From: Aliiruegeria sabulilitoris
GTDB lineage: Bacteria; Pseudomonadota; Alphaproteobacteria; Rhodobacterales; Rhodobacteraceae
Direction: 5' to 3'
Assembly: GCF_001558155.1 (NCBI RefSeq)
Contig: NZ_LOAS01000014.1
Location: 96,884-160,883, forward strand
Length of the DNA: 64,000 nt
Shown here in pieces: positions 10,371-19,792 of the stretch (positions within the stretch are counted from its first letter, which is position 1; every line of letters begins with the position of its first letter). The notes under the pieces were generated by a model. That model was not told the DNA's origin. It saw only the letters and a list, made by a program, of their open reading frames with translations, and did no database searches. Made by a program: the position numbers and the translations under genes.

Positions 10371-10943
10371 CTATGACGCCGCGTCGTCTGGGGCCCGCAG
10401 GATCGTGATATGCGTGTCGCCATATTCCCGGCGGTCCAGCAGCTCGAAGCTCTCGGGCACCGGTTGCGGTGCATTCTCTTCCCAGACGATCAGCGCCCCG
10501 GGCACAAACCAGCCGCCTTCGACACAGGACGCAATCGCGCGTTCCCCGAGCCTCTTGCCATAAGGCGGGTCGAGGAAAACCAGGTCGAAACCGCTGCCAC
10601 GATTGACGCCCATCCGCGTCGCGTCACGCCGATAGAGCTTGGTTGTGCCATAGGCGCGGAGCTTCTCGATATTCTCCCGCAGGAGCGCCCGCGCCTTGGC
10701 GCCTTCGTCGATGAAGGTCACCTGTGCCGCGCCGCGCGAGAGCGCTTCCAGTCCAAGCGCGCCCGTGCCGGCGAACAGGTCCAGCACCCGCGCATCGGGG
10801 ACCGGATCGCCGTGGCCATGCGCCAGCAGGTTGAACAGGCTCTCGCGCACGCGGTCCGACGTGGGTCGCAGATGCGCCGCCGTATCGCCTTTGCCAACCG
10901 AGGCCAGTGCCAGTCCCTTGTTTTTTCCGCCGATGATCCTCAT
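10371..10943 (-). CDS. rsmD: 16S rRNA (guanine966-N2)-methyltransferase RsmD
   Basis: A 190-residue SAM-dependent methyltransferase that modifies G966 of 16S rRNA in the 30S subunit. The N-terminus MRIIGGKNKG is characteristic. The SAM motif LDLFAGTGALGLEALSRGA lies at residues 54-72 and the catalytic DPPY at 125-128. The ATG at 10943 overlaps the stop of the upstream oxidoreductase (ATGA), so the two are translationally coupled. Longer in-frame starts lie inside that gene and are not used. Confidence 0.95.
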   Translation of the reverse strand: MRIIGGKNKGLALASVGKGDTAAHLRPTSDRVRESLFNLLAHGHGDPVPDARVLDLFAGTGALGLEALSRGAAQVTFIDEGAKARALLRENIEKLRAYGTTKLYRRDATRMGVNRGSGFDLVFLDPPYGKRLGERAIASCVEGGWFVPGALIVWEENAPQPVPESFELLDRREYGDTHITILRAPDDAAS

Positions 10944-12151
10944 CCGCGCATCAGTGCCTTCAGATCGGTGGCCGGGTCGGCCAGCGCCGCCGGATCCGCG
11001 CTCCGGCCGGCATCGATCAGCCGTTTGCCGACCATATAGGCGCGCGGATCGTTCATCGCGTCTACGGCCAGCAGGGCGTTGCCGGCGAAATACCAATGAG
11101 AAACGGATCCTTCCTTCTCGCCCGGCCGCACCACGACCCGGTCATAGCTGGTGTTGAGCCCCGCGATTTGCAGCTTCACGTCGAACTGATCAGACCAGAA
11201 CCAGATCTTTGGATCATATTCCGCCTCGGCCCCGAGCATGTTGGACGCGACCAACTCTGCCTGATCAATCGCGTTCTGCACGCTTTCCAGCCGGATGCGC
11301 TGCCCGCGCCTCGGGAAAGAAGCGCAATCGCCGGCGGACCAGATATGCGGATCGGACGTGCGCCCCATGCCGTCCACCGCGATGCCGTTGTCCAGCGCAA
11401 GCCCCGCCGCCTCGGCCAGTTCGGTTGCAGGCGAAATGCCAACACCGACGATCACCAGGTCGACCTTGATCTCCGTCCCGTCGCTCAGAACGGCGCCGGA
11501 AACGCGCCCCTCCCCGGTCAAGCGTTCCAGCCCGGTTGCCTCGCGGATATCCACGCCGTGGGAGCGGTGCAGGGTGCGGAAATAGTCCGACGTCTCCGGC
11601 GCGGCGACCCGTTGCAGGATCCGTTCGGCCATCTCGACCAGCACCACGTCCAGCCCCAGCTTGCTGGCCACCGCGGCGGCCTCAAGCCCGATATAGCCGC
11701 CACCCACGATCAGCACGCGCTTTCCCGCCACCATTTCCGGGGCGAGCCGGTCGATATCGCGCAGGGTTCGGACAACGTGGACGCCTTCCAGTAATCCGCC
11801 AATCGCCGGCGGCAGGCGTCGGGGCACGGAGCCGGTTGTCAGGGCCAGATGTTCATATTCCAGCGTCTCGGTGCCCAGAACGATCTTGCGATCCGCTGCG
11901 TCTATGGAATCCACCCGGCAATCGGTGCGCAGGGTGATGTCGTTCTCGGCATAGAAACTCTCGGGGCGCAGGTAGAGCCGCTCCGGCTCCATCTCGCCCA
12001 GCAGGTATTTCTTGGACAAGGGCGGGCGCTGATAGGGCGGAGCATGCTCCTCGCCGATCAGCGTCACCTTGCCCGTGTAGCCCGACGCGCGCAGCTTGGC
12101 CGCGAGAGAGGCCCCGGCCTGTCCGGCACCCACGATCACGATCCCCGGCAT
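10940..12151 (-). CDS. NAD(P)/FAD-dependent oxidoreductase, ferredoxin reductase-like
   Basis: A 403-residue flavoprotein of the putidaredoxin/rhodocoxin reductase type. It has an FAD-binding GAGQAGASLAAKLR near the N-terminus, the characteristic PYQRPPLSKKYLLG, an NAD-binding GGGYIGLEAAA near residue 150, and a second FAD motif WSAGDC. A reductase C-terminal domain follows (WFWSDQFDVKLQIAG). ATG 12151 is chosen because GGAGG lies seven bases upstream; a TTG two codons earlier is too close to it. No ferredoxin or P450 gene is nearby. The coupling to rsmD looks like genome compaction rather than shared function. Confidence 0.87.
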   Translation of the reverse strand: MPGIVIVGAGQAGASLAAKLRASGYTGKVTLIGEEHAPPYQRPPLSKKYLLGEMEPERLYLRPESFYAENDITLRTDCRVDSIDAADRKIVLGTETLEYEHLALTTGSVPRRLPPAIGGLLEGVHVVRTLRDIDRLAPEMVAGKRVLIVGGGYIGLEAAAVASKLGLDVVLVEMAERILQRVAAPETSDYFRTLHRSHGVDIREATGLERLTGEGRVSGAVLSDGTEIKVDLVIVGVGISPATELAEAAGLALDNGIAVDGMGRTSDPHIWSAGDCASFPRRGQRIRLESVQNAIDQAELVASNMLGAEAEYDPKIWFWSDQFDVKLQIAGLNTSYDRVVVRPGEKEGSVSHWYFAGNALLAVDAMNDPRAYMVGKRLIDAGRSADPAALADPATDLKALMRG

Positions 12152-12226
12152 GGCCAATCCTCCCCACTGATTTGTGCTGGGGCGAACCTAGCGTCGGCGC
12201 CGGCGAATGCAATCGCTTCCGACCGG

Positions 12227-13006
12227 TCAGACCTCGCGATTGATCTGCAACTGCGTGGGGAAGGGGATGTCGATTCCCGCCGTGTCGAATGCTTCCTTTG
12301 CCTGACGTGTCAGCTGGAACTTCAGATCCCAGTAATCGGGAGCGTCGCACCAGACGCGCACGGTGAAATCCACCGAGCTGTCGCCCAGGTTGGTCACCTT
12401 CACGAAAGGCTCCGGGTCCTTCTTGAACCGATCGTCGGCGGCGATCAGCCCGTTCAGGATTTCCTCGGTCTTCTTCAGGTCGCTGTCATAGGAGACGCCG
12501 AAGACGAGATCGACGCGACGCGTGTCATGTGCCGAGTAGTTGATGATGGAGGAGGACCAGACATCGCCGTTCGGAATGATGATCTGCACGTTGTCGGGTG
12601 TGGCCAGTTCGGTCGTGAACAACGTGATCTGTTTGACGGTCCCCGAATGCCCGGCGACTTCGATGAACTGTCCGAGGTTGAAGGGGCGGAAAACAACCAG
12701 CATGACACCGGCGGCCAGATGCCCGAGCGTCCCCTGCAGGGCCAGACCGATGGCGATACCGACCGAACCGATGGCCGCGGCCAGCGAGGTGGTCTGGATG
12801 CCGAAGGTGCCGAGCACGAAAATGCCGGCAAAGACCAGGATGGCCCAACGGGTGACGCTGGCAATGAAACGCGCCAGCATCGGGTCGAATTTATCGTTCT
12901 GCTCGGGCAGTTTGAGGATGCGCTTCGATACGAAACCGCTGAGCCAGATGCCGCCAATGGCCGTGCCAAGCGCCAAAAGCGCGTTCATGATGACCTGTTC
13001 GTCCAT
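12227..13006 (-). CDS. Small-conductance mechanosensitive channel, MscS family
   Basis: The 259-residue inner-membrane protein should open under membrane tension and release solutes on osmotic downshock. Three hydrophobic segments occupy about residues 5-25, 50-70 and 75-105. The pore-lining helix has the Gly/Ala pattern AAIGSVGIAIGLALQGTLGHLAAG, followed by FRPFNLGQFIEVAG and a beta-rich cytoplasmic domain. It is about the size of a minimal MscS (286 in E. coli). It stands alone between the oxidoreductase and the pterin dehydratase. Confidence 0.92.
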   Translation of the reverse strand: MDEQVIMNALLALGTAIGGIWLSGFVSKRILKLPEQNDKFDPMLARFIASVTRWAILVFAGIFVLGTFGIQTTSLAAAIGSVGIAIGLALQGTLGHLAAGVMLVVFRPFNLGQFIEVAGHSGTVKQITLFTTELATPDNVQIIIPNGDVWSSSIINYSAHDTRRVDLVFGVSYDSDLKKTEEILNGLIAADDRFKKDPEPFVKVTNLGDSSVDFTVRVWCDAPDYWDLKFQLTRQAKEAFDTAGIDIPFPTQLQINREV

Positions 13007-13048
13007 CTCGGAAATTCCCTTTCTTCAAACACCGTTTAAACCGCCCAT

Positions 13049-13342
13049 TCAGGAACGGTCAGCTTCCTCGTCCATCTTTCGGGCAAGAGCAATATCCAGC
13101 GCGCTCAACCCGTCCGCGTCATGCGTCGTCAAGGTAACGCGCACGCGGCGATAGACATTTTCCCATTCGGGATGATGGTTCATCTTTTCTGCGTGAATGG
13201 CAACACGTGTCATCCAGCCGAAAGCGGTGATGAAATCGGCGAAAAGGAAAGTCTTCACAAGCGCATCGCGATGCTCATCGAGGCTCCATCCGCCGGCTAG
13301 AAATGGTTCGAGCGACGTGCGATCCGTGAGTTTCTCGGTCAA
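13049..13342 (-). CDS. phhB: Pterin-4a-carbinolamine dehydratase
   Basis: A 97-residue protein of the PCD/DCoH family that recycles the 4a-hydroxy-tetrahydropterin made by aromatic amino acid hydroxylases. The family core [20 protein letters not shown] (residues about 49-68), with the His-His-Pro-Glu-Trp active-site stretch, is intact, and the C-terminal [17 protein letters not shown] matches. The start is TTG at 13342, overlapping the stop of the upstream gene (TTGA) and preceded by GGGGAGG at suitable spacing; there is no earlier ATG. No phenylalanine hydroxylase gene is in the window. Confidence 0.92.
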   Translation of the reverse strand: MTEKLTDRTSLEPFLAGGWSLDEHRDALVKTFLFADFITAFGWMTRVAIHAEKMNHHPEWENVYRRVRVTLTTHDADGLSALDIALARKMDEEADRS

Positions 13343-14529
13343 TCGTGATCCTCCCCTGTCTGGCGAAACGGTCCGTAGCTGGTGAGAATCTCGATCTCCT
13401 CATCCACGGCTCTGGCCTCTGCGTCGAGAAACTGCGCGATAGCCTTGGCAAATCCCGGATCAGCCACCCAATGCAGCGAATGGGTCGGCACCGGAAGATA
13501 GCCACGCGCTAGCTTGTGCTCCCCCTGCGCGCCGGCCTCCACCGTTTCCAATTGGTGTTCAATTGCGTAGTCGATTGCCTGATAATAGCACAATTCGAAA
13601 TGAAGGCAGGGGTGATGCTCCAGCGCGCCCCAGTAACGGCCGAAAAGCGCGTGCCTGCCGATGAAGTTCAGCGCCCCAGCGACGTTGTGCCCGTTCCGTT
13701 CGGCGAGAACGAGCAGGATATCGTCGCGCAGGGTTTCATGCGCGATGTCGAAGAAGTGCCGCGTGAGATACGGGCTGCCCCATTTGCGGCTGCCGGTATC
13801 CTGGTAGAAGGCCCAGACATCCTCCCAATGCCCGGGTTCGATCTCGTCCCCGGTCAGGTTGCGGATCGTGCCACCAAACGCCTGCGCCGTGGCCCGCTCC
13901 TTGCGGATATTCTTGCGCTTGCGTGAGGAGAGCGCGGCGAGAAAGCCGTCGAAACTCTCGTATCCGGCGTTCTCCCAGTGAAACTGCTGGCCGCGGCGAT
14001 GCATCAGGCCCATCTTCTGGCTAGCCGCGGCTTCGTCGGAGGTGCAGAAAGTGACATGGAGCGAGGACATGTTGTTGTTGGCCGTCAACTGCACCGCGGC
14101 CTGCACGAGCGCAGGCATGCCGATGGCCTCCGCCCCCGGCTTGACGAGGAAACGGCGGCCGGTAACGGGCGTGAAGGGCACAGCAAGCTGCATCTTGGGG
14201 TAGTAGGTACCGCCGGCATTCTCGTAGGCATGGGCCCAGGAATGGTCGAATACATACTCGCCCTGGCTGTGCCCCTTGGCATAGAGCGGCGCGCAGGCGA
14301 TGAGTTCTCCATTGCGGCGCGCGGCGAGATAGGAGGGTTGCCAGCCGGAACCGGGGCCAACCGAACCGCTGTCCTCCAGGGCTTTCAGGAAGCGATGCGT
14401 TGTGAACGGATCGACCGGGCGAAACCCGTCGGCCGCCTCGGGGCAGGCACAGCCATCCCACTCGGCCGCCGGGATGGCGTCGATGGAGGGCAGGAGTTCA
14501 ACGTCTATCGCGGTTTCGGTCATGGGCAT
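13339..14529 (-). CDS. FemAB-like/GNAT-fold acyltransferase (COG3146, PF04339 type)
   Basis: A 396-residue protein resembling the peptidoglycan-related FemAB-like family found in many alphaproteobacteria. Recognisable stretches are residues about 95-110 ([20 protein letters not shown]), [15 protein letters not shown] near 205, and [16 protein letters not shown] near 310. The fold suggests acyl or aminoacyl transfer, but no activity is established for this group that I can name. It overlaps the pterin dehydratase start, so the two are co-expressed. Confidence 0.8.
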   Translation of the reverse strand: MPMTETAIDVELLPSIDAIPAAEWDGCACPEAADGFRPVDPFTTHRFLKALEDSGSVGPGSGWQPSYLAARRNGELIACAPLYAKGHSQGEYVFDHSWAHAYENAGGTYYPKMQLAVPFTPVTGRRFLVKPGAEAIGMPALVQAAVQLTANNNMSSLHVTFCTSDEAAASQKMGLMHRRGQQFHWENAGYESFDGFLAALSSRKRKNIRKERATAQAFGGTIRNLTGDEIEPGHWEDVWAFYQDTGSRKWGSPYLTRHFFDIAHETLRDDILLVLAERNGHNVAGALNFIGRHALFGRYWGALEHHPCLHFELCYYQAIDYAIEHQLETVEAGAQGEHKLARGYLPVPTHSLHWVADPGFAKAIAQFLDAEARAVDEEIEILTSYGPFRQTGEDHD

Positions 14530-14574
14530 CCGGTGGGTGGCGTCGGCACAGGTTTGCCCGCCGAGGGCGCGGGA

Positions 14575-15339
14575 TCAAGCCGGGCGATAGCCTTCGAAGG
14601 TCACATTGTCGGCAATCTCGCGCGCGGCGATTTCCGCCTGCTGCGAACGAATTGTCCAGCACAGCACGGGTAGTCCCGATTGCTTGATCTCCAAAACGCG
14701 ATCCGCGTGCAGGTCCCGGGCGTCATGGCTGATGAACCTGGCTCCGGCCTCCGCGAGATCGGGGATGCCGGCCAGCCTTGCGAGAGTTGGTTCGGGGGCG
14801 CCGGGCCAATCCTTCGGTAAAAAGGCGCTTGTTGTCAGTCCTCTACAGGTGTCGGGGGCCAGCCGGCCGAGCGCGATCATCGAGTGCGGGTTGAAGGACA
14901 TGAACGCAATCGGCCCGTCATATCCCGCGAGATCGCGAACGACGGCCTGCTCCAGTTGGCCGACATTCGAGCCAAGGCCGCCATCCTGATCCTTGATCTC
15001 CACCAGAAGCGGCACGCGGCCCCTAACCAGCGCCAGGATTTCGGCGAATGTCGGGATGCCCTCGCCGCCGCCCTTGAGCGGAATAGTGGCCAGTTCGGCA
15101 GCGCTCCGTTGCCGGAGCGCCCCGTTTTTGGCCGTCAGGCGCTGCAACGCATAGTCGTGAAACACCATGGCGCGCCCATCGGCTGACAATTGCAGGTCGA
15201 TCTCGATACCGTAGCCCGCCTCGATTGCCGCGCGCACGGAAGCACGAGAGTTTTCGGGCCGTCCGTCGGTCACATCATGCAGGGCACGATGAGCCAATGG
15301 ACGGGCGAGAAAGTCCGAATGCAAATCCATGTCCGACAC
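14575..15339 (-). CDS. Glycerophosphodiester phosphodiesterase (UgpQ-like)
   Basis: A 254-residue GDPD-family TIM barrel that cleaves glycerophosphodiesters to glycerol-3-phosphate and an alcohol. The catalytic HRALHD (family HRG.. variant), PENS, EIDLQLSADGRAMVFHDYAL and LLVEIKDQ segments are all present and supply the metal ligands and catalytic histidines. No signal peptide is seen, so it is likely cytoplasmic like UgpQ. It follows the RidA gene with two bases between them, which implies one operon. Confidence 0.92.
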   Translation of the reverse strand: MSDMDLHSDFLARPLAHRALHDVTDGRPENSRASVRAAIEAGYGIEIDLQLSADGRAMVFHDYALQRLTAKNGALRQRSAAELATIPLKGGGEGIPTFAEILALVRGRVPLLVEIKDQDGGLGSNVGQLEQAVVRDLAGYDGPIAFMSFNPHSMIALGRLAPDTCRGLTTSAFLPKDWPGAPEPTLARLAGIPDLAEAGARFISHDARDLHADRVLEIKQSGLPVLCWTIRSQQAEIAAREIADNVTFEGYRPA

Positions 15340-15341
15340 CG

Positions 15342-15806
15342 TCAGCCGATCTGAAAGATCGCTTCAATTTCAACGGCAACGCCAAAGGGCAGCGAGGCGG
15401 CCGAGACGGCAGAGCGTGCATGCCGGCCGGCATCGCCAAGCGCCTCGACGAGGAAGTCTGAAGCCCCGTTGACGACCTTGGGCTGGTCGCCGAAATCGGC
15501 GGTGGAATTGACGAAACCGGTCAGCTTGACCACGCGCTTGAGCCGGTCCAGGTCGCCGCCGCAGGCCGCCTTGCATTGCGCCAAAAGCGCGATCGCGCAG
15601 CTTTTTGCTGCTGCCGCTGCCGCCTCGACTTCCATGTCGGCCCCGAGTTTGCCGATGATCAGCCCGTCCGGTCCGCTGCACACCTGGCCCGAGACATAGA
15701 CCATGTCACCGACCTGCACGAAGGGCACGTAATTGGCGGCGGGAGCCGGGGCGTCGGGCAGGGTGACGCCGAGTTCGGCAAGGCGGGTTTCGATCGTGCC
15801 GGGCAT
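15342..15806 (-). CDS. RidA (YjgF/YER057c) family protein
   Basis: This 154-residue protein belongs to the RidA superfamily, whose best known members hydrolyse reactive enamine/imine intermediates. Family features are YVSGQVCSGPDG, the conserved KVVKLTGFVNSTADF region and ASLPFGVAVEIEAIF at the C-terminus. The classic R105 of RidA proper (SARSAVSAASLPFGV here) seems to be only partly kept, so it fits the longer RidA-like subgroup better than archetypal RidA. ATG 15806 has AAGGAG upstream; the in-frame extension to 16037 overlaps the HlyD gene and is rejected. Confidence 0.88.
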   Translation of the reverse strand: MPGTIETRLAELGVTLPDAPAPAANYVPFVQVGDMVYVSGQVCSGPDGLIIGKLGADMEVEAAAAAAKSCAIALLAQCKAACGGDLDRLKRVVKLTGFVNSTADFGDQPKVVNGASDFLVEALGDAGRHARSAVSAASLPFGVAVEIEAIFQIG

Positions 15807-15828
15807 TGGCAGGCTCCTTTCGGCGGCC

Positions 15829-17133
15829 TCAGCTCTCGCGGAAGGCCTTGTTGAAATAGTCCGTGAAAGGCTTGACCAGATAGGCCAGAGGCGAGCGTTC
15901 ACCGGTCCGGATATAGGCCTCCACCGGCATGCCGGGAAGTACTTCCTTGCCTTCGCCCAGCTTTTTGATCTCGTCCTCGTCCAGGACGATTTCGCAGCGA
16001 TAAAACGATTGGCCACTGCGCTCGTCGGAAAAGGCATCCGCCGAGATCCTGAAAACCCGCCCCGCGAGCTCCGGGGTTCGGCGCGAGTCGAAGGCGGGGA
16101 AGCGTAAGGTCACCTCCTGACCGACAAAAACTTCGTCGACATGCAACGGATCTATGCGGGCCGTGATCACCAGTGGACGATCTTGCGGGACGATATAGGC
16201 AACGGGATCCGCCGCGCGAATCACCGAGCGCGGCGTGTTGACGACCAGCCCGTGAACGATCCCGGCCGCCGGCGCGGCAATTTCCAGCCGCGAGAGGCGC
16301 TTGCCTAGCGAATGCCGGCGCTCGTTCAACTCCACGATGCTGGATTTGAGATCCCGCAATTGCGAAATGGCCTCTTCCCGCCTGTCGGTTTCAAGCTTCA
16401 GGATCTCGATATCCATCTCGGTCATGCGCCCGAGGGTTTCGGCCCGGCTGGCGGCCAGTTCGCCGAGTGAGCCGGCGAGCCCGGACCGCTCCCGCTGCAG
16501 GGACAAGACGCGCGAGGCCTGGGCCAGCCCCTTGTCCAGCAGGTGCTGCTGGTCCTGAAGCTCCTGCCCTATAAGGGACAACTGTTCCGTGAGAGCCGTT
16601 CGTTGCGCATCGATCCCGTCGACCTGGCTTTCGATCTGTTGTCGTCGGCGCGCCAGTTGATCGGCTTTTTTCTGCAGTGTTCCCAGTCTCGCCTGAAAAA
16701 GCCGTGTCTGCCCCGCCACAAGATCCGCGATCTCCGAACGGGTGCTGGCCGCGGCAAGAAGCTCGGCGGGGTAGTTGATCTCCTGCGCGCCATCTCTTTC
16801 GGCCTCGAACCGTCCGGCGCGGGCCATGAGCTCGAAGACCTGCCCCTCGACAATGGTCAACTCGGAGCGGATTTCCGAATCCTCCAGCTCGATAAGTTTC
16901 TGCCCGGACTGAACTCGGTCTCCTTCCTGGACCAGCAGCCGCTTGACGATCCCGCCATCGAGATGCTGCACGACCTGCCGGTGTTGATCGACTTCGACAT
17001 GACCGGAGGCGACCACGGCGCCGGCGATCCGGCTCGTCAACGACCAACTCCCGAACCCGCCCAGCAGCAAGGCGATCGAAATCAGGCCTAGCCAGAGCGG
17101 AAAGCGCGCGCTCAGGCGGTTGCGACGGTTCAT
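15829..17133 (-). CDS. Type I secretion periplasmic adaptor (HlyD/PrtE family)
   Basis: A 434-residue membrane fusion protein that would bridge the inner-membrane ABC exporter and an outer-membrane TolC channel. Residues about 12-32 form one transmembrane anchor. The biotinyl-lipoyl half-motif VVQHLDGGIVKRLLVQEGDRV is at about 54-74. A long alpha-helical hairpin covers about 85-280, and the second lipoyl half is at PAAGIVHGLVV. It starts inside the stop of the exporter gene (ATGA). No TolC or obvious RTX substrate is encoded in the window. Confidence 0.92.
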   Translation of the reverse strand: MNRRNRLSARFPLWLGLISIALLLGGFGSWSLTSRIAGAVVASGHVEVDQHRQVVQHLDGGIVKRLLVQEGDRVQSGQKLIELEDSEIRSELTIVEGQVFELMARAGRFEAERDGAQEINYPAELLAAASTRSEIADLVAGQTRLFQARLGTLQKKADQLARRRQQIESQVDGIDAQRTALTEQLSLIGQELQDQQHLLDKGLAQASRVLSLQRERSGLAGSLGELAASRAETLGRMTEMDIEILKLETDRREEAISQLRDLKSSIVELNERRHSLGKRLSRLEIAAPAAGIVHGLVVNTPRSVIRAADPVAYIVPQDRPLVITARIDPLHVDEVFVGQEVTLRFPAFDSRRTPELAGRVFRISADAFSDERSGQSFYRCEIVLDEDEIKKLGEGKEVLPGMPVEAYIRTGERSPLAYLVKPFTDYFNKAFRES

Positions 17134-18866
17134 TGAATGCCCCCCTTGCCCTTGAATGCATGGATCTGCTTGGCGTTGCGGACGGTGTCGCGCAGGACCT
17201 CGTCCCTGGGCCCGAAGGCACGCCGAATTCCGTTGTCGAGCACCAGAAGCAGGTCGCATTCGCGGATGGCAGCGGGGCGATGGGCCATGATGATGACCGA
17301 ACGATTCTCCTCCTTGATCTGGCGGATGGCCCGGTTCAGTGCCTCGGAACCCTCATTGTCCAGGTTGGAATTCGGCTCGTCCAGAACCACGATGCACGGG
17401 TCGCCATAGAGCGCGCGGGCCAGCCCGAGCCGTTGGATCTGCCCGCCCGAGAGCCGATTCGACGCGGCCTTGAGCGGGGTGTCGTATCCGTTCGGCAGCT
17501 TGAGGATCATCTCGTGGGCGTCGGCCTTGCGCGCGGCCGCGACCACGGCTTCCGCATCCGGGCTCGCAGAGAGGCGTGCGATGTTCTCGGCAATCGTGCC
17601 ATCGAAGAGGCGGATCCGTTGCGGCAGGTAACCGATATGCTGGCCGAGCACATCGGGGTCATATTGCTCCAATGCCGCGCCATCGAGGCGGATCTTGCCG
17701 CCGGCGCAGGGCCAGACGCCGGTCAGGGCGCGCGCTAGCGTGGTCTTGCCGGAGCCAGAGGGGCCAATGACGCCCATGGCCTGCCCTGGCGGCAGTTGGA
17801 AACTGACCATGCGCAGGGTGGCCTGGTTGTCTCCGGGTGGAATGATCGTTGCCTGCAGCGCCTCAAGCTGCGCTGCGGGTTTGGGAAGCGCCGTTCGCTT
17901 TGTCTCTGGCGGGACGTGGCCCAGCAATTGGGACAGGCTGCGCCAGCCGCGCGTCATGCGTTGATAGGCTTCCCATTGCCCGACCGCGAGCTCCACCGGG
18001 GCAAGAGCGCGCCCGAGCAGGATGGAACCGGCGATCATCGCCCCCCCGGTCAACTCGTGTTGCAGGACGAGATACGCCCCCAGCCCCAGCATGGCCGATT
18101 GCAGCAGCAACCTAAGCGCCTTGGAGGCCGCCGTATAGGTGCCCGCCCTGTCTGCGGCGGCCAGCATCGTGCGCAGGCTCCTGGAACGCGCCCTTTGCCA
18201 GCGTTCGAACGTCGCCGCACGCATTCCGAGCGCCTCCACCGTCTCCGCCTCGTCCAGAATCTGGCCCGAAATCCGCTCGGCTGTCAGGCTGGCTTGCGTC
18301 GCTTCCGCCAGCGGGTGCCGGATGCGGGCCTGGTTCAGGGCGGTGAGGGACACCAGCAGGATGCCGCCACAGATCGCGAGCCCGCCCAACCAGGGATGAA
18401 AGACATAGATCGCCAGAAGAAAGACTGGCGTCCATGGCAGGTCGAACAGCGCCAATGCTGCCGGGGAGCCGAAGAACCGCTGGATATTCTCGAGATCGCG
18501 CAGACGTGCGGCGGGTGCGGTTGCCCCCGGCGCACCGGTCTCCCGTCGGATTGCGGCGGTGAAGACACGTTGATCCAACCGGGCCTGGAAGCGGGCGCCA
18601 ATGCGGGCCATGACCCGGCCGCGGGCATAGTCCAGCAGGCCCATCATCGCGTAGAGGAACACAACGAGCGCCGAGAGGGCGAGCAAGGTCTCCTCCGAGC
18701 GGGAGCTGAGCACCCGGTCGTAGATCTGCAGCATGTAGAGCGGGCCCGTCAGCATCAACATGTTGACGAAAATGGAGAAAACAAAGGCAGCGAGGAGAAG
18801 CCCGCCGCTCTGCCGGCGGATCCTGCGCAATTCGCGCCGGCCTGTTTCGATGTCGGATTCGCGCAT
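17130..18866 (-). CDS. Type I secretion ABC exporter, permease-ATPase fusion (PrtD-like)
   Basis: A 578-residue half-transporter that powers protein export. The N-terminal region has about six membrane segments (residues 20-310) with LYMLQIYDRVLSSRSEETLLALS, typical of PrtD/AprD-type exporters. The ATPase domain has the Walker A GPSGSGKTTLAR near 370, the Q-loop region IGYLPQR, the signature LSGGQIQRLGLARALYG near 480 and the Walker B IVVLDEPNSNLD. There is no N-terminal C39 peptidase or C39-like domain, so substrates should carry C-terminal uncleaved signals. Confidence 0.93.
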   Translation of the reverse strand: MRESDIETGRRELRRIRRQSGGLLLAAFVFSIFVNMLMLTGPLYMLQIYDRVLSSRSEETLLALSALVVFLYAMMGLLDYARGRVMARIGARFQARLDQRVFTAAIRRETGAPGATAPAARLRDLENIQRFFGSPAALALFDLPWTPVFLLAIYVFHPWLGGLAICGGILLVSLTALNQARIRHPLAEATQASLTAERISGQILDEAETVEALGMRAATFERWQRARSRSLRTMLAAADRAGTYTAASKALRLLLQSAMLGLGAYLVLQHELTGGAMIAGSILLGRALAPVELAVGQWEAYQRMTRGWRSLSQLLGHVPPETKRTALPKPAAQLEALQATIIPPGDNQATLRMVSFQLPPGQAMGVIGPSGSGKTTLARALTGVWPCAGGKIRLDGAALEQYDPDVLGQHIGYLPQRIRLFDGTIAENIARLSASPDAEAVVAAARKADAHEMILKLPNGYDTPLKAASNRLSGGQIQRLGLARALYGDPCIVVLDEPNSNLDNEGSEALNRAIRQIKEENRSVIIMAHRPAAIRECDLLLVLDNGIRRAFGPRDEVLRDTVRNAKQIHAFKGKGGIQ

Positions 18867-18973
18867 ATTCGCCTTCCAGTGGCTTTCAGACGTTGTTTCC
18901 GGACGCCGCCGCGGCTAGGTTTCCGTCCGTTTGGGGCCGGTGGGTCGCCTGTCGATCTGGATGGCAAAATATG

Positions 18974-19792
18974 ATGAACCTGTTGATAAAACGTATGTCC
19001 TTTCACGATTCCGATTTCAGAGGGCGCATAGCCGGTGCCACGGCGTTGCTGGCGGTGTTCGCCTTGAGTGCCTGTGGGCCCGCGCAGATCCCGTCGGAGA
19101 TCAACGATCCCAACGAGGTCGCCAACCGTCGGGTGCACGAATTCAACAAGTCTCTGGATCAGGCGCTTGGCGGCGGGCCGGGAGACGCGTCCGAGGGCGG
19201 CGTGGAGACGCTGGAGGACGAGGCGCCGGCCAAGGAGGCCAGTCCGCTCCTGATCGCCGTGAGCAATTTCGGCACCAATCTCGATACGCCGCGCAAGGTC
19301 GTGAACAGCCTGCTTCAGCTGCGCCCCGGCGATGCGGCGCATAACACCATGCGTTTCGGTATCAATTCCACCATCGGGATTCTCGGGCTGATGGACATAG
19401 CCGGGGCCGGCGGCCTGCCGGAAATCGACACCGATTTCGGGGAAACGCTGCATGTCTGGGGCGTGGGAGAGGGAAGTTACCAGGAGCTTCCGGTCGTGGG
19501 GCCGTCCACGCAACGTGACACGGTTGGCAGTGTTGTGGACTTTGCCATCAACCCGCTGTGGTATGTTTTTCCCTGGCCGGAGAACCTTGTGGCGAACGGG
19601 TTCACTTGGGCCGCGGAGGCGACAGATCGCATTCGCTATGGGGATACGGTAGAATCGATCCTATATGAGTCCGAGGACAGCTACGCCCAGTCCCGCCTGA
19701 TCTACCTTCAGAACCGCCGGTTCGAGTTGAGGCGAGGCGACGTGGCCGAAGAAGACTATATTGACCCTTATGAGGAGCTATTTGGTGATTGA
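18974..19792 (+). CDS. mlaA: MlaA/VacJ family outer-membrane lipoprotein
   Basis: This lipoprotein should keep phospholipids out of the outer leaflet of the outer membrane. A signal peptide ends in the lipobox LSAC, with lipidated cysteine about residue 34 from this start. The family core follows: NDPNEVANRRVHEFNKSLD, RFGINSTIGILGLMDIA and WGVGEGSYQELPVVGPSTQRDT. Starts at 18971, 18974 or 18995 are all possible; none has a strong ribosome site, and 18995 would give a shorter signal peptide. It is followed by and overlaps mlaC. The MlaFED transporter genes are not here. Confidence 0.9.
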   Translation: MNLLIKRMSFHDSDFRGRIAGATALLAVFALSACGPAQIPSEINDPNEVANRRVHEFNKSLDQALGGGPGDASEGGVETLEDEAPAKEASPLLIAVSNFGTNLDTPRKVVNSLLQLRPGDAAHNTMRFGINSTIGILGLMDIAGAGGLPEIDTDFGETLHVWGVGEGSYQELPVVGPSTQRDTVGSVVDFAINPLWYVFPWPENLVANGFTWAAEATDRIRYGDTVESILYESEDSYAQSRLIYLQNRRFELRRGDVAEEDYIDPYEELFGD

